From: Zygaena filipendulae
Taxonomy: Eukaryota; Arthropoda; Insecta; Lepidoptera; Zygaenidae
DNA length: 64,000 nucleotides
Assembly (NCBI GenBank): GCA_907165275.2
Contig: OU015655.1
Coordinates: forward strand, 9,188,501 to 9,252,500
Reading direction: 5' to 3'
Shown here: positions 46,821 to 59,255 of the stretch, in pieces
How the letters are laid out: each line of letters begins with the position of its first letter
Position numbering within the stretch: position 1 is the first letter of the stretch
Notes under the pieces: model-generated
The model's input: only the letters and a program-made list of their open reading frames with translations
The model's database searches: none
What the model was told of the DNA's origin: nothing
Made by a program: the position numbers and the translations under genes

Positions 46821-47400
46821 ACAAGCAGGTCGCGTTGAATGAACATTAAATTGCAACGAATAATTTCTCTATGAACTTCTTTACACCTTTATATTATAGA
46901 AAAGTAAGAAAACATATTTTATAGAGTTGCCGCTCGTAGTTTCGGGGGCGTCGAAGAAATAATAAGCAATAATAATGTACCTAAATAATAATTATGGCTC
47001 TTTCCATGATGTGTTATTTTAAAAGTCGTAGCAATTGTATTTTTCAATTATTCCGGTATCAACGGAAGCCGTCGTGTCAATTTATGGCAAGGGCCAGCAA
47101 TGTTATAACATAGCGTACCTAGTATTTACAATTTAATATAGATGTAAGTTAACGTCACGAGGACGGTACGTGACATATTATTTAGATAATAGTTGCAGTG
47201 ATACGTAGAGACTTAAAGAAACCGTCGAGCTGTGGTACAAAGAGAGCAATAAAGTAACAAGCGTAGAGTGACAGTGGACGCACGAGTAGCGTGCGACGCG
47301 TAGACAGTAGCTTAGCGAGTAGGAAGCGTTACCAGAGGACCAAACCGCGGCGTCCGAGCGCCTCGTTGGGTTAACAAATACCTATGTGTCTATACACATA
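46821..47400 (+). other. Probable 3' UTR of the Scratch-like gene
   Basis: Non-coding sequence with poly(A) signals at 46816-46821 (overlapping the stop) and 47249-47254. The GC-richer stretch 47260-47370 has no frame. Confidence 0.45.
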
Positions 47401-49327
47401 CTAAACACTATGGCTAAATACTGATTTATGGTATATTCTGTAATTACCTTTATAAACATTCAATTAAGTAGTTGCATCCCCATAGGAAAAATTGAAAAAA
47501 AAAGGTAATTCCAAGATTTTGCTCCCACTGGTGACATTATTGAATTAAAAAAAAAATTTACTCCACCTTTTCACGTTGAATTCATCGGCGGCAAGGTCAT
47601 TGAGGATAATTTAATTACAATCCTGTCACAAGTTGGGACCAACGAGGCTGTTCCGAGAGGAAATGACCGAAAAAAAAATATCACAAATACTCGGAAACAT
47701 TATAATCATTTTTGTGTAATGTTTAAAATCGCGTTCTAGGCGTAGATTTAATTTATAGTTACCGATTAAGGACTATTATAAATGTAGGTGTAGTGCCCAC
47801 ATCTAAGAATTGATCAATCAAATTAGTTTTAGCTGCCATGTCATGGAATGGTTGCATTTCATGAAATAAGTCTAATGAGATTAAATATAAATATACCTAT
47901 TTGTTTGGTATTATAAAACAAAAACAGATGAGTCGGCTAATGACACTCATAAATAACTCATAAAAACGTATAACGGCGCTAAAATCCTTAAACACCCAAG
48001 CCACATTGTGCCACTAAGTGCTTTGACTCTGGATATATGTATAAGATCACGAATATGTGCAAATATCACTTTTATCGGACTGAGTTTTGGTTCTGTAAAA
48101 TATTCGGATTCGATTGAGTTTCTTAACCTTAATGACAAAAAAAGAAATCGATATTTGGTAGTAATTGTGTATTGTGGAATTATTGAGTAACTTGGAAAAA
48201 CATGTGCGTCAAATTGAGAAACACCTCTGTATCCTTGAATTTTGAATTATTAAACCTAGAGCTCAGACGAAATAATATTTCGTCTGAGTTTATTTATCAT
48301 TTGCCGCAAACTCTTAAAACTAGAAAAAAATAATAATTTTGAACTTAATACAAACCTCAAAAATTCTTGAATATATTAGAATATCTAAAGTAAAAATTTA
48401 TAAAAATTCCATAATATTTAAATATTTTTGTCTGTTTTGCTAAACTAAAGCAATAAATACTAAAACAAAATAAACAAAATAGTACGATAACTAAAGCAAC
48501 GAATGTTTAGTAAAAGTAGTAGATAATTAAAATTAAAGATTATTGCCATAATTTCAAAAACAGGCATGAATTAAAATTATTATGCAATTTCCATATTATA
48601 TGTATATCTACGTACAAATTTAGAGTTGGCTGTATATGGAAGGAAAGATTTTTAGCAGTTTTGGTCATTATCTATTAGGTATATTAGGTTTTATTTTAAA
48701 TCATGATTAAAATTTACTACAATAGTAAAGTAAATTTAAAATAATTTAGTTTTGAGTATATTTCTTTACATCGAAACTACTTGAATAAATGCACCTTAAA
48801 TCCTTCAAACTAAACACATTTTAGCCTACGTCAGAAACCTCTACCCGTTTCTATCTCTATAGTCGATGTCTAATCGGTCATACGCATACCGTCTATATAT
48901 TTAGAAAATATTATAGGTACCTAATAAAAGATTTCCAAGATGACCAAGCCTTCTGTGAAAAAAAAACTATAGGTAAACATTTTTCCGTTATACCGATTGC
49001 GCGATTGATAAAGGTAACCTAAATGGTCATGGTGAAATAGATGATAATTAAAGTGAAAAATAAAATTTATAGTGTGAATTGTGCAGGAGGCCGATCGCGC
49101 TATTTTTTAACGACGTTACCAATACAAATCCGTGAAATTTCACTTATTGTTTTTAAACTTAAGGTCCTGAAGCTAATTCAAGTTCGGTCAAATGTTATTC
49201 AACATTATCTTCTAAGTAAGAGTTGAATCGTCATCTTTAAATAATCAGCTCTATACGAAATTTAAAATTATCAAATATAATTACAAAGGTTTTATCGTTA
49301 TAAAATAGCGCGATTAGCCTTCAGTCG
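47401..49327. other. AT-rich intergenic DNA, nothing recognised
   Basis: No gene found. A short hairpin 'agacgaaataatatttcgtct' lies at 48266-48286. Confidence 0.45.
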
Positions 49328-49518
49328 CCCTAGCCAAATTAACATTCTAAAACTTAATAACGAATCGTATGCCACTTGGTCAGCCGATCAAAACTTTAGT
49401 TTTGCGTGACGGCGTGAAAACTACAGTTTCGAACTTTTGATCGGCTGACTAATTGACATACGATTCATTACTCAGTTTTACATGCGTTAAGGATTGTAGA
49501 ATGTTAATTTGGCTAGGG
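49328..49518. mobile_element. Foldback MITE with CCCTAGCC ends
   Basis: The left end 'ccctagccaaattaacattc' pairs with 'gaatgttaatttggctaggg'. Inner arms 'gtcagccgatcaaaa' and 'ttttgatcggctgac' also pair. The whole element is about 190 bp and nearly palindromic. Confidence 0.85.
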
Positions 49519-52191
49519 GGGCCGGTCAGATTAAGAGCATTAACTCTCCATTATAAAGCTACGTTCTGATGTAAAGTGCACTACCGCGCGTTTATTTTTT
49601 TTCATCGGAACGGAGCGCCCGAAACCGAGCTTGTACTCGTATCGCAAATATCGCTCAATTTACCGGCGCTTTTTTTAACTCGATAAGTGCAAAGCGCACT
49701 ACCTACTGCGCGTAGACAGTGGTTCTGAACACTGTTCCCCGCTCGAACAGACAGTGCCACTAGGCACTAGAATGCAACGTTTATAATTGCTCCAAAAAAG
49801 CGCCGCGTGTTGAGAACTCGACTGCGCGAATTTAACACTAAAACAAGTCGATTTAATGACATATTACAGCGGGCACAGTATTTGATTTCAACTTGAGGCA
49901 GTGAATTGATTTCTTGAATGAGCAAGCATTTAATGTTCCTTCTACCTAACGTTTAGATCTCACTATCCTATAAGCTCATAGCTTTAGAATACACGTAGAA
50001 TATACGTTACTTTAGTCATAAATATAGTAAGTCTGCGCACTAGTCTGTAGTAAAATAATTTGTTATTACTATACCCTATGTCAATTTTGATCGTTTGTCA
50101 ATTTTACTCTTAAAGGGATTGTAGGTGTGGTTTTAGTATGTTTCAATATTTGTATTTAGTAGATATAAATTTTTTTTTGTTATGAATTTTTCCTAGTGAA
50201 AGTTTTCGTAGTTCATATCAATTATCATTAGTTTATACAGTTTAATTTTATTGTTTTCGTTTAATATAAATTTAATTACAATATTATATTATATTCCATG
50301 TATTGTTGTCAGTTAGACTGGAAAAGTTCATTAACAGTTTTATACCTATATTTATTTAAGGATTTGTGTAATCTTTGAGGCGTAAGTCTTCCAGTCTATA
50401 GTAATGTGTTAAGTATAAAATCAAGTTGGCTCACACATAAATCATATTGAAGTGGCGATTTAACGGACGGCCTTTGTATACAATAATCATAACATCTCTT
50501 ATTGTGTATAGTTTATGATATTAATATTACTAAACCCAGTCTCAAAAACGGTTACATTTTAAGGCTATGAAATGTGTCATAATTATAATTATAATTATTA
50601 TTATTATTGTCATCGGCGGTAAGATTAAAAAAAAAGGCCAAGGAGTTTGACTCGCTCACAGAGTGTTCCGTACAAACCTGTAGGTATGTGAATTGTTCGC
50701 AGATCATGGGAATCTAGTTTTGAAAATCCAAAAATTTCTTATTAAACTTTTTTCATTGTAAAGAAACCGAAAAACGGTTTTCGAAATTTCATAATTATAG
50801 ATCAACGGGAAGTACCCTATAGGTTTTCATTCCCTTGCCTTGCCATAAAGACAGGCGGACAACGAAGTGATCGTATAAGGTTTAATGATCTTCCTTTGAC
50901 GTAAGGAACCCAAAAAATACGCAAAGTAGTTTGAAACTACCGTCAAGCATGCTGAAAAGCCCTTTCGGGCGCGGCGCGATTCCGTTGTTTTATGCAAATG
51001 TGAGTGGGAGTATTAGCCAAAACGTTTAAATTTACTGCATATAGATGGGGTCCAAGCCTAAGATTTAGATATCAGAAAAATTGTACCTAATTCAAAAGCA
51101 ATATAATTAATCAATTGATTGATTGAAAAAATAAATAAATAAGCGTACAACTTCACAAGAATTTATTAATTACCTATTAGAAATATAAATTTATGGTAGG
51201 TAAAAGCTAATGCGGGTCATTTCCAGTTGTCCCCATCGTCGGTGACAAATAGCGCATTTTATGACAATATCCATACAAAATTTCCCATTTATCACCGGCG
51301 TGGTGAGAACATTTAACTGGGAATAACCCTGTAATATACGTATTTGTAAGATACGCTAATTATCTACCTGATCTAACTTTGAAAAATATTAACAACTTAA
51401 ATTAACAAAATGACTAATTTTTTCCCATAATACTACGCTACCTATACTTATTTAAATTTATTTTTGCCTGGTATATTTTTGTATAGTATATTTTTCTGTG
51501 AAATATTTCACGATCAGTCAATTTCGGGTTATAATTACTTAGCTGGTGAATAAAATGCATTGTGCAATCGACAAAGACGTCTTTATGGCGTAGTACCTAT
51601 TGATGGCAAATTGAAGTTAGCTAACGTACAACATAACGTACCTGCCTATAGTTTGCAATCCACAGAAGTGATTATGCCGCTTGTTGTTCACCCGCACACA
51701 GGATCTCGACTCTCAGACATCCCACTCATCTACTCGATTGTGTCACTAGATCTAAACAATTTTTAAATAATCAGTAATACAAAATCTATCTATCTAGATG
51801 CTACGGTACTCATTTAATGATATAAATATTTATAACAACGAATGATATATCTTACATATTAAAATTATGTCACAATACTGCAACATTAATATATATAAAT
51901 AAAAACAAGTCAAAACAAAAAAAAATCTAAAGTTTAAAGTCTATTTTTTAAGTAAAAACTACAACGATTACATGACTGGGAACTGTATCGTTATTATTTT
52001 GGAAATATTATTATAAAAGATACTAGCTTGTTAATGTAATGAATTACTTATATTTATTAATTTTATTTAAGTACAATATTTCTGCTCGATTAGAAATATT
52101 CGTCTGTGGAATATACAACTTTCTTTTTAAACAAATGGTATTAAATTGTATTATATTTACTAAGAATTGTAGCATGTATTTAAACAATATA
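49519..52191. other. Intergenic DNA, nothing firmly recognised
   Basis: No convincing gene. A 68-codon frame at 51560-51766 has reasonable composition but no recognisable similarity, and I do not call it. The segment 50630-50990 ('gccaaggagtttgactcgctcac', 'ggaacccaaaaaatacg') looks like an old repeat. Confidence 0.4.
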
Positions 52192-52428
52192 CGGCCGCAC
52201 TCAGAGTCGACTTTAATGATTACTTAGTTAAGTATAGATTTTTAAAACAAAATTGCCGCAATCAGAGACGTTCAGTAAATTAATGTTAATTGGCATTTAA
52301 TGAGACGTAACTTAATTAGTTAAATGCCAATTAACATTAATTTAATAAACTTGTCTGATTGCGGCAGTTTTGGTTTAAAAATCTATACTTAACTAAGTAA
52401 TCATTAAAGACGACTCTGAGTGCGGCCG
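52192..52428. mobile_element. Foldback MITE with CGGCCGCACTCAGAGTCG ends
   Basis: The outer arms 'cggccgcactcagagtcg' and 'cgactctgagtgcggccg' are perfect complements. Pairing continues through 'aatgattacttagttaagta' and 'aatgccaattaacattaattt'-type blocks, so most of the 237 bp folds back. It is flanked by ATA on both sides, a possible 3-bp target duplication. Confidence 0.88.
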
Positions 52429-52811
52429 ATAATATTCAAGAAATAGAAAAAAAGTTCTATACTAACTTGCACGTAAACATAGAACATGCACGTAAAAGAT
52501 ATTAAATCTGGAATATGATTATAAAAACTGCTTGAATTTACAGTAATTAAATAGATTATAGAATACATATAAAAATATCAATGCAGCATATTTATTGCGT
52601 TTGTTTTATTTATATTTACCATAGCGACCTCCTTAAATAAATAACTAAGTTTTAAAATAAAGTTTATAGTGGCCGCGTGGTTAGTCCGACGTAGCGTAGC
52701 AAGTCGTAGCAAGTCTACGTTGGACGCTACGGTGTCATGGTAGTGCTACATCAGCGCTACGAGCCATGATTTTTTATTTTAGTTCACCTTCTAATAAATA
52801 TTATTATACAC

Positions 52812-53055
52812 TGACTGTTCCCGCGGTTTCACCCGAGTTAATTTCGGAGTTCCCGCGGGAATTCCGGGACAAATAGTACCTTATTTCCTTCATGCTTCAC
52901 TATCTCTTGGTGTTTGGTGACAACAGCAGGAGAATCCGTTCAGTAGTTTTTGAGTTTAATAATAATAATAATAATAACAATCCACTTCACAACACACAGA
53001 TCTACTTGATCCCACACTAAGCTATAAGCTTGTGTCGTGGAAACCAAGTTTATCG
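52812..53055. mobile_element. SINE-like element followed by an inverted SINE tail
   Basis: 'ctgttcccgcggtttcacccgag' to 'ccgttcagtagtttttgag' (plus), then AAT repeats. Then 'cacttcacaacacacagatc' with 'tacttgatcccac' and 'gcttgtgtcgtggaaaccaag', the inverted body of the tRNA-derived SINE at 18526-18800. Confidence 0.7.
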
Positions 53056-53079
53056 CCAACAGACAGACATACGCCGCGG

Positions 53080-53345
53080 AGGACTTCGTTTTATAATATT
53101 TAGCGTAACATTGTGGCTATCGTTTCTTTTATAAATAGTAGATATTATGTAAATATCAAAGTTGCTTGTCTGTGTGTCTCTTTGGTTCTAAACAAGGTAT
53201 GCGCAACCTATTTTGATGCGGTTTTCATTAAAATTTACAGATATTTTCGGAAGGTTTATCATATACTATTGTATGTATCACAGGGAGTTCCTGGAGGAAT
53301 ACCGATATTCACACGGACACCGCAGGGAACAGTTAGTTGTTAATA
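53080..53345 (-). mobile_element. SINE-like element
   Basis: Minus-strand head 'taactgttccctgcggtgtcc' with 'gaatatcggtattcctccaggaactccctg', then 'aaaaccgcatcaaaataggttg'. It is diverged, and the frame 53113-53343 inside it is not a gene. Confidence 0.6.
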
Positions 53346-53649
53346 AAGACTAGCGCATGTACCTACCGATATTTAACTGTGCCGGATATTAAGTGAACTG
53401 CAAAGAGCATGTTTTTCAGATTAATTGTTCCGGTTTGCTGTTATTACATTGCTTCTATAAAATAAATGTAAAGGTCGTTTAACTTGGGGCAGTGAAATCG
53501 ATGGTTGAAAAATATGCGTCAAAGTGTCAGTAGAATAGAAAAAAAAAATTAACTCTATGTCAACATTAAAAAACTACCACTAAAACACAAAAAAATTAAG
53601 TGCCTATCTACTAAACTACTCGCATTCTATTTAAGGGTTTAAATTATAA

Positions 53650-54100
53650 TTACTGTAATTATGTATATAAGATGAGGCAAAACACGTATTATACAAACAG
53701 GATAAGCGAAAAAATAATATCTTAAGTTCGGTAGTTTTCAGAATATGAGGAAAATAAATTCATTGAAACAACATTATAACTAAATTCACAAGGTACACAA
53801 TGCACGTAGCCCACTAATACGTATAGGCACGCGCCACGCACACAGCGAGCTATGCATCAGCTGGTCAGCTCGATCGAGGTCATTGATCTTAAGATACCAC
53901 GGCGATGTACGTCTTAAAAAGCGATTGAGCGGCGAGCACCTTCATAGGTTGTTTTCTTTTGTTTGACTGATTTATTATGTTAAAAAAAATGTTTTATCTT
54001 TTTTATTTTATGAACATGTTTATAACGGTAAGTAGGTACTTATATACTTTCAACCCTGTAAATATTTGCAGCTAATTTTGCCATACCTTATATAATGGCG
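53650..54100 (-). mobile_element. MITE with ~50-bp inverted ends, copy 2
   Basis: Inverted relative of 39674-40113; the end 'tactttcaaccctgtaaatatttgcagctaattttg' is well kept and the other end is decayed. The two copies flank the Scratch coding exons in opposite orientation. Confidence 0.7.
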
Positions 54101-54319
54101 CTAACCGTGACACTAGAATTAACCACTATAGGTTTAGGTACGTAATGTCATAGATAATATTATAATACTATTTTTTAAGGCTTAATTTTTTTACAGAATA
54201 TTCCAGTTGCGTAAAAATAAAATTTAGAAATGTGAGCTTTGAATGATATGATTGAATCAATGCAAAGGTATCGTTCTAAAAATAATATTATCCGTACCTA
54301 CTTACATCCTTTCATTATA

Positions 54320-54500
54320 AAACAAAGTCCTCCACCGCGTCTGTCTGTCTGTCTGTCTGTTCGCGATAAATTCGAAAACTACTGTACGGATTTGCATGCG
54401 GTTCTCACCAATAAGTAGAGTCATTTATGACAAATTTTTAGGTTTATAATTTGACAAGGTTTTATGTAAATTGGTTGAAATAAGCTATTTACCATAAAAA
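54320..54500 (-). mobile_element. SINE-like element tail with (TCTG)n
   Basis: 'gtctgtctgtctgtctgttcgcgataaattcgaaaactactgtacggatttgcatgcgg', the tail part of the same family as 2085-2260; the head is missing. Confidence 0.6.
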
Positions 54501-55189
54501 TAAAATAAAAGAAATTTACTATAGTAGATATGATACGATACGATGGTTTAATAAAAAAAGTAAGTAATGAAAGTTTTTAGCTACAAACATAATAATTTAC
54601 TATAGGTACACTGATGCCTACATAGAAATTGTGTGCGTTCCCTGTTTTGTAAACTTAGAAGTTTAGTGAGACTTTCAATATCTGTTGAATGTAGCAATCA
54701 AAACGACGTCCCTAACTTCATCGTACAAACATTTTGATATTAAATAGTAAAACTTGAATGTTTCCTACGTAAAGTTAACAAAACTGACGAGAATGGAATT
54801 GCTGGAACATCTAAAGTGGTTAAGCTAGGATAGTTGTCAATATTTAAAATAGATTTCCGTAATAGTTTTAGTTGATGCAAGTTTTTCGAAATCAGTATCA
54901 CCCGCTATAAAAAATATATCCTCGAAAAAAAAATCCTTTAAAAACGAAATATTATAGTATTTATCATTGCAATGACCAATATAATAATAGAATATTTTTT
55001 TAAATAATCCAATAGAAAATTTCACGCGTGGTCGTTGAATAAGCATGCTAGAAGCCCTACTCGCAAAAATGGTAGGACGTAATGGTACCTATGGTATGGT
55101 ATATGTTACTGTGGAATCTAAACATCGTGTTGAATTTTTGAAAAGGTTCGGATACTGCTAGCTCCAAAGAGATCACAATGTTATATAAG

Positions 55190-55440
55190 TGTGTACTCGT
55201 GTCCAATATCAGATTTTCCGCAACACACTCGGTGCGACCCCTTTTGTGCGACGCGACGTCTCAGCGACTTCAGCGAGTGCGCCGAGCGGGTCGCGCGGTT
55301 CGAGTACGAGGGGATGCGGTGGCGCGGGCGCGGGCGGCGGCGGCGACCACTTGTAGCCACAGTACCAACACAAGCAACAGCCGCTCGCTGTTGCTTGTGT
55401 ATTCTCCGTGACGTCACTACACCGCAGACTCCCCCGTAAA
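55190..55440. other. CpG-rich island upstream of the second Scratch-like gene
   Basis: A GC-rich block ('ggtggcgcgggcgcgggcgg') in AT-rich DNA, about 0.9 kb before the SNAG exon. Frames on all strands are long only because stop codons are rare at this composition. It may be an upstream promoter, an untranslated exon or an enhancer. Confidence 0.4.
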
Positions 55441-56098
55441 GGTACATCTAGGTGTAATGAATCAAATAGTAAAACGGACAAAAAACAAAATTCAATGTAG
55501 AGTAACCTTGTTACACGTGGTATACTAACTTTTTTAAAACATGCGCTGTTAAAACAGGCGCTGCACTGTACGAAGCGAGTGAAAAATTCGCGAGTAATTT
55601 TCACGTTTTCGAAAATGATTTGAAAAAATATGTTTGATGCACGTGCTGAACTTTAATAGTAGGTATAGGTACTCGTAATCAGTTCACCGAGCAGTGTCTC
55701 GTAAAGGATTAATGTAGGTACCTAATTGACACACTTGAATCAACATATTATTTGTCAGTAATGAGGAATTTTACTAAAAGTATCTACATTACGTAAGAGT
55801 GCATCTACATAATATGAAAAGGTAAACATAAGTATACGAGACGAAGGGTAGGGTGGTGCGAGTGGCACTCGATACATATGTAGGTATAGGTCGCGTGCGT
55901 ACATTATGTTAGTAAAGTTTCCACTGGTTGATCGTGTGTACTGTGTAGGGTCGAGGCTCGGTGCTGAGCGTTCCACGCAAGTCGCAGCATGTTGGCACCG
56001 CGCGCGAAGTTGTGCGGCGTGTAGCGTAGAGCGGGCGCCGACACAGCCGAGCCGCCCCATCGATCGCACTGGCGGCGCGCGCACCACCCCTCGTCACA

Positions 56099-56132
56099 TA
56101 TATACGGGGCGCACTCGCGCCCGTCGCTCACT
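56099..56132 (+). promoter_or_regulatory. Putative TATA-initiator core promoter of the second Scratch-like gene
   Basis: TATATA at 56099-56104 is followed by TCACT at 56128-56132. The initiator A (56130) is 31 bp from the first T, the usual metazoan spacing. The start would give a 5' UTR of about 136 bp before the ATG at 56266. The surroundings are GC-rich. This is a sequence-pattern prediction only. Confidence 0.45.
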
Positions 56133-56265
56133 ACCGCTAGAGGACGCGCGCGATCGCCCGCCACGCCGCTCGCCCGAGGCGCCGCTCTTTCTCTTTTTCT
56201 CTCTTTTTCTCTGTTCGTCTGTCTCTCGCTGATGCGGTCGCGCTGAGGCCGATGCGGGCGCCGCC

Positions 56266-56440
56266 ATGCCGCGCTGCCTCATGGCCAAGAAGTGGAAGGC
56301 GGCCCTGGCGACGGAGCTGGCTGACGAGTCGGACGAGGAGATCGACGTGGTCGGTGAGGGGCGCGGCCGCAGCCCTGCACCCGCCGCCACCGCACCGGGG
56401 CCCTCGCCCCGCGATCCTGAACCAACGCTCCTCTACAATG
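56266..56440 (+). CDS. Second Scratch-family gene, first coding exon (partial)
   Basis: The ATG opens MPRCLMAKKWKAALATE, a SNAG-type N-terminus matching MPRCYMVKK at 40334. An acidic run (DESDEEIDVV) and a Pro/Ala-rich region ending LLYN follow. The donor is AATG|GTAAGA at 56440/56441; the exon leaves one base (G), the same intron phase as the first Scratch gene. No zinc-finger exon was seen in the remaining 7.5 kb, so the gene should continue beyond the window. It lies downstream of the first gene's finger exon, so it cannot be an alternative first exon of that gene. The SNAG sequence MPRCLMAKKWK looks like insect Scratch itself; which paralogue is the orthologue of Drosophila scrt is not settled. 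Confidence 0.75.
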
Positions 56441-58589
56441 GTAAGATGATCGCTTTGACATTTTTACGTGCCACGTGCCCCTTATTACGCTTCTACAAGT
56501 ATTAATACTATCATACGTGTGACTGCAGTGGTGCTGTAGAGGACCATTGGATCATGTTATGCTTCAACTTAATATATGTATATTAAATAGCTGTAGAAGA
56601 CAAAATTCCAAATTTGACACTTCAATTTATTTTTAAATATCACATTTGTTTATATTATATTTTTTTGTACAATTGGCTACTGCAATAATGAATGGCAAAT
56701 GCGAATAGTTTTTTTTAATTTAGTTTATTATAAGATTTTACATCATGCGCATAGATATGAGAATGCATCACGGCTCGCGGTTATCCTTTCAAACTTGAAC
56801 CTTAACTAAAATCTTACTGTTGATGTTTGTCTCAGATCGCAGGCTCCAATCACCCGAATTGTTATAGTGCCAACTTCTTGATCAATAACGGGATACTTTT
56901 GTTGTTGGTCCCCATTTTAAGCAGCATCAAGTTACAAATAGGTATATAATGTAGATTTCTAAATACAAATGATACAAACTTGTATCTCTGTGTATACATA
57001 GCTACTACAAAACCATACAATCGAATCCTCGGGGAGTAGGCACGTAAACTTTATTCGGCCGTTGCAAAAAAATTTACTATCTAATGTTTGAAATAATATT
57101 AATATGATATTGACTACTTAAACCAAGCAAAAAGTTTTCTATATGTACCTACTCGTAATAATATTTCTTACTGACATAAGTTATCAAGCACAATCTCATC
57201 TACCGCTGCAGTCTATATGGGTGCATGAAATCATAAAAGATTGTTTCTGAAAGAAATTTATCGACGAGAAGTAGAGTATGAACTTTGAACTACCAAAACA
57301 TATCGATATAGTTGAATATCGTGTATAGAAAGTCTTACCAGAATCGTAAATCGCGTCGACACCACGATAAAATCTGTTTACTTACAGTTGTTTCCCATCT
57401 ATGACAGTCGTTAGTTTTTTATTACTTTTTATGCGATATCATAAGTAGTCGTAACAGTTTATATGATAAAGTCAACCATCATTTATAGATGTTAACAATA
57501 ACGTTCTGACTAATAAGATTATTATGATTAGCTCAATCTAACGCCTCAAAGTCAATGTAAAAATCATCATATTATTATCAGCTGAACATAAAGATAATCA
57601 TTTTAAATAAGTATAAGCTGAAGTAGTTAAAGCTAAGTTAACCCTGCCAGCTCCTGAACATAAGTAAGCCCTAGCTAAGTCACGTTTACAAAGACTAAAA
57701 AGTCACTACGGATACACAACTTAGTGGTCATATACTGGGGTGAGACTCACAAACATGTACTGGAACCCAATATGTGGAACTCGAAATGTATCTTTTAGTT
57801 TTATTACAAAGGATCCCCAATAGAATTGTCTTGCGTATAATCCCATGCAATCACATGCAAATACATCTCACATAGTTTAAATATAGTGATAGGTATTTGG
57901 AATATCCTTATCTGTATTAATAATACTTACAAAATCTAAATCTTTCTCGTCCCGTCTTTGTCTGATATGCAGCAAATAAAGTATGCACTATGTAAAAAAT
58001 AGTAATAATTCCGAAAACAGCCATTACTCGAAATTTATGCTTTCACGTTCATTTAGCTAGAAATACAATAAGTACGACTATCAACGACATATCAAGTTTC
58101 ACAGCCTTGGGTATCGTCTGTGAATATACCTATGTAATACCAGTAGATAATACCTTTTATATAAATCAATAATTATGGAACAAAATGATACTATTAAAAG
58201 AAATATAGACAAAACATATTTTATAATACGTATATTAAAATGAGTGACCAATGGAATTTCAAAAGTAAATGCAATGAATTAAATCGATTGTCCTTTTCTC
58301 ATAAAACGTAAATTCTGCCAATAGAGTACATTGGAGAGACCACTCAAATTAACGCACTGTTGGAATTAACTGCTCAATGGATACGAAGAGCTGCCAATCC
58401 AATTACGGCATTGGAATTGATGCAAAATATTTTACAAAATACAAAAGATTTTCTTTATTTACAGTATAACAGTTTTTCGGAAAATACTGATTATTGCGTA
58501 TTTAACTTATCTGTGAAAAATATATAATAATAACTTTGGATTTCAAAATAGCGTATAATATTATCTGAGCTATAAGACCCACTATGGTC
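56441..58589. other. Intron or intergenic DNA after the second SNAG exon
   Basis: AT-rich, no exon recognised. It is presumably the first intron of the second Scratch-like gene. Confidence 0.45.
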
Positions 58590-58893
58590 TTTATAAATAA
58601 AAATCAATGTTTTTATGTTTGTCCTCTATGCGATTCTAAACCATTGGTCCGATTGTGATGAAACTGTGGCGGGTTGTTCTGCCTGCGTCCGCAAAGGTTC
58701 TTAATTCTGATATGAAGAGATCCTGTGGAAATTCCGAAACTCACGCGGGTGAATCACCGAATTGGTTGGACCAATTTTGACGGGACTTTTACTGCTAATT
58801 AGCTGATGTTATAAGGAGTAATTTAGGATACTTTGGAGTTCCTGCGGGAATTTCAAAACCCACGGGGGTGAAACTGCGGGGCACAGCTAGTGA
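58590..58893 (-). mobile_element. SINE-like element
   Basis: Minus-strand copy: 'actagctgtgccccgcagtttcacccccgtgggttttg' to 'gcatagaggacaaacataaaaacattgatttttatttataaag'. Closest relative is 12117-12408. Confidence 0.75.
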
Positions 58894-59194
58894 ATAAATA
58901 AATAAACCGGAATCCAGCGACCTTCCCTTCAGGTAATGTGTTAGCAACTTTTTATTATTGATAAATAATTTATAACATTCTAATAATTGATAATTTCATA
59001 TCAATGCAGACTTTAGCGATATATCATCGCAGTTTAGTCAAAAGGAGAAGGGTATTCTCTAAAGTATATGTAAATAAGTGTCATTTGACTCAATAAAATA
59101 TATTATATCCATCAACTAATCAATTGTATAATATCAGAAGTTAAAATTATAGATACCTAATAATATTAATTATAAGTTCTTAATAGGTATATAC

Positions 59195-59255
59195 AATAAT
59201 TCATTTCACAACACACAGATCTACTTGACAAGTGTGTCGTGGAAACCAAGCAATC
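59195..59255 (-). mobile_element. SINE body fragment
   Basis: 'catttcacaacacacagatctacttgacaagtgtgtcgtggaaaccaag', an internally deleted, inverted piece of the tRNA-derived SINE at 18526-18800. Confidence 0.65.

Noticed and set aside
51560..51766. A 68-codon plus-strand frame
   Set aside because: Composition is plausible but there is no recognised similarity, no start context and no neighbouring exon.
55178..56390. Several frames of 60-130 codons on both strands in the GC-rich region before the second SNAG exon
   Set aside because: Low-complexity Arg/Ala/Pro composition in all frames indicates a composition artefact.
56266..56440. Alternative first exon of the 40334-46820 Scratch gene
   Set aside because: It lies downstream of that gene's zinc-finger exon on the same strand, so normal splicing cannot join it to those fingers.
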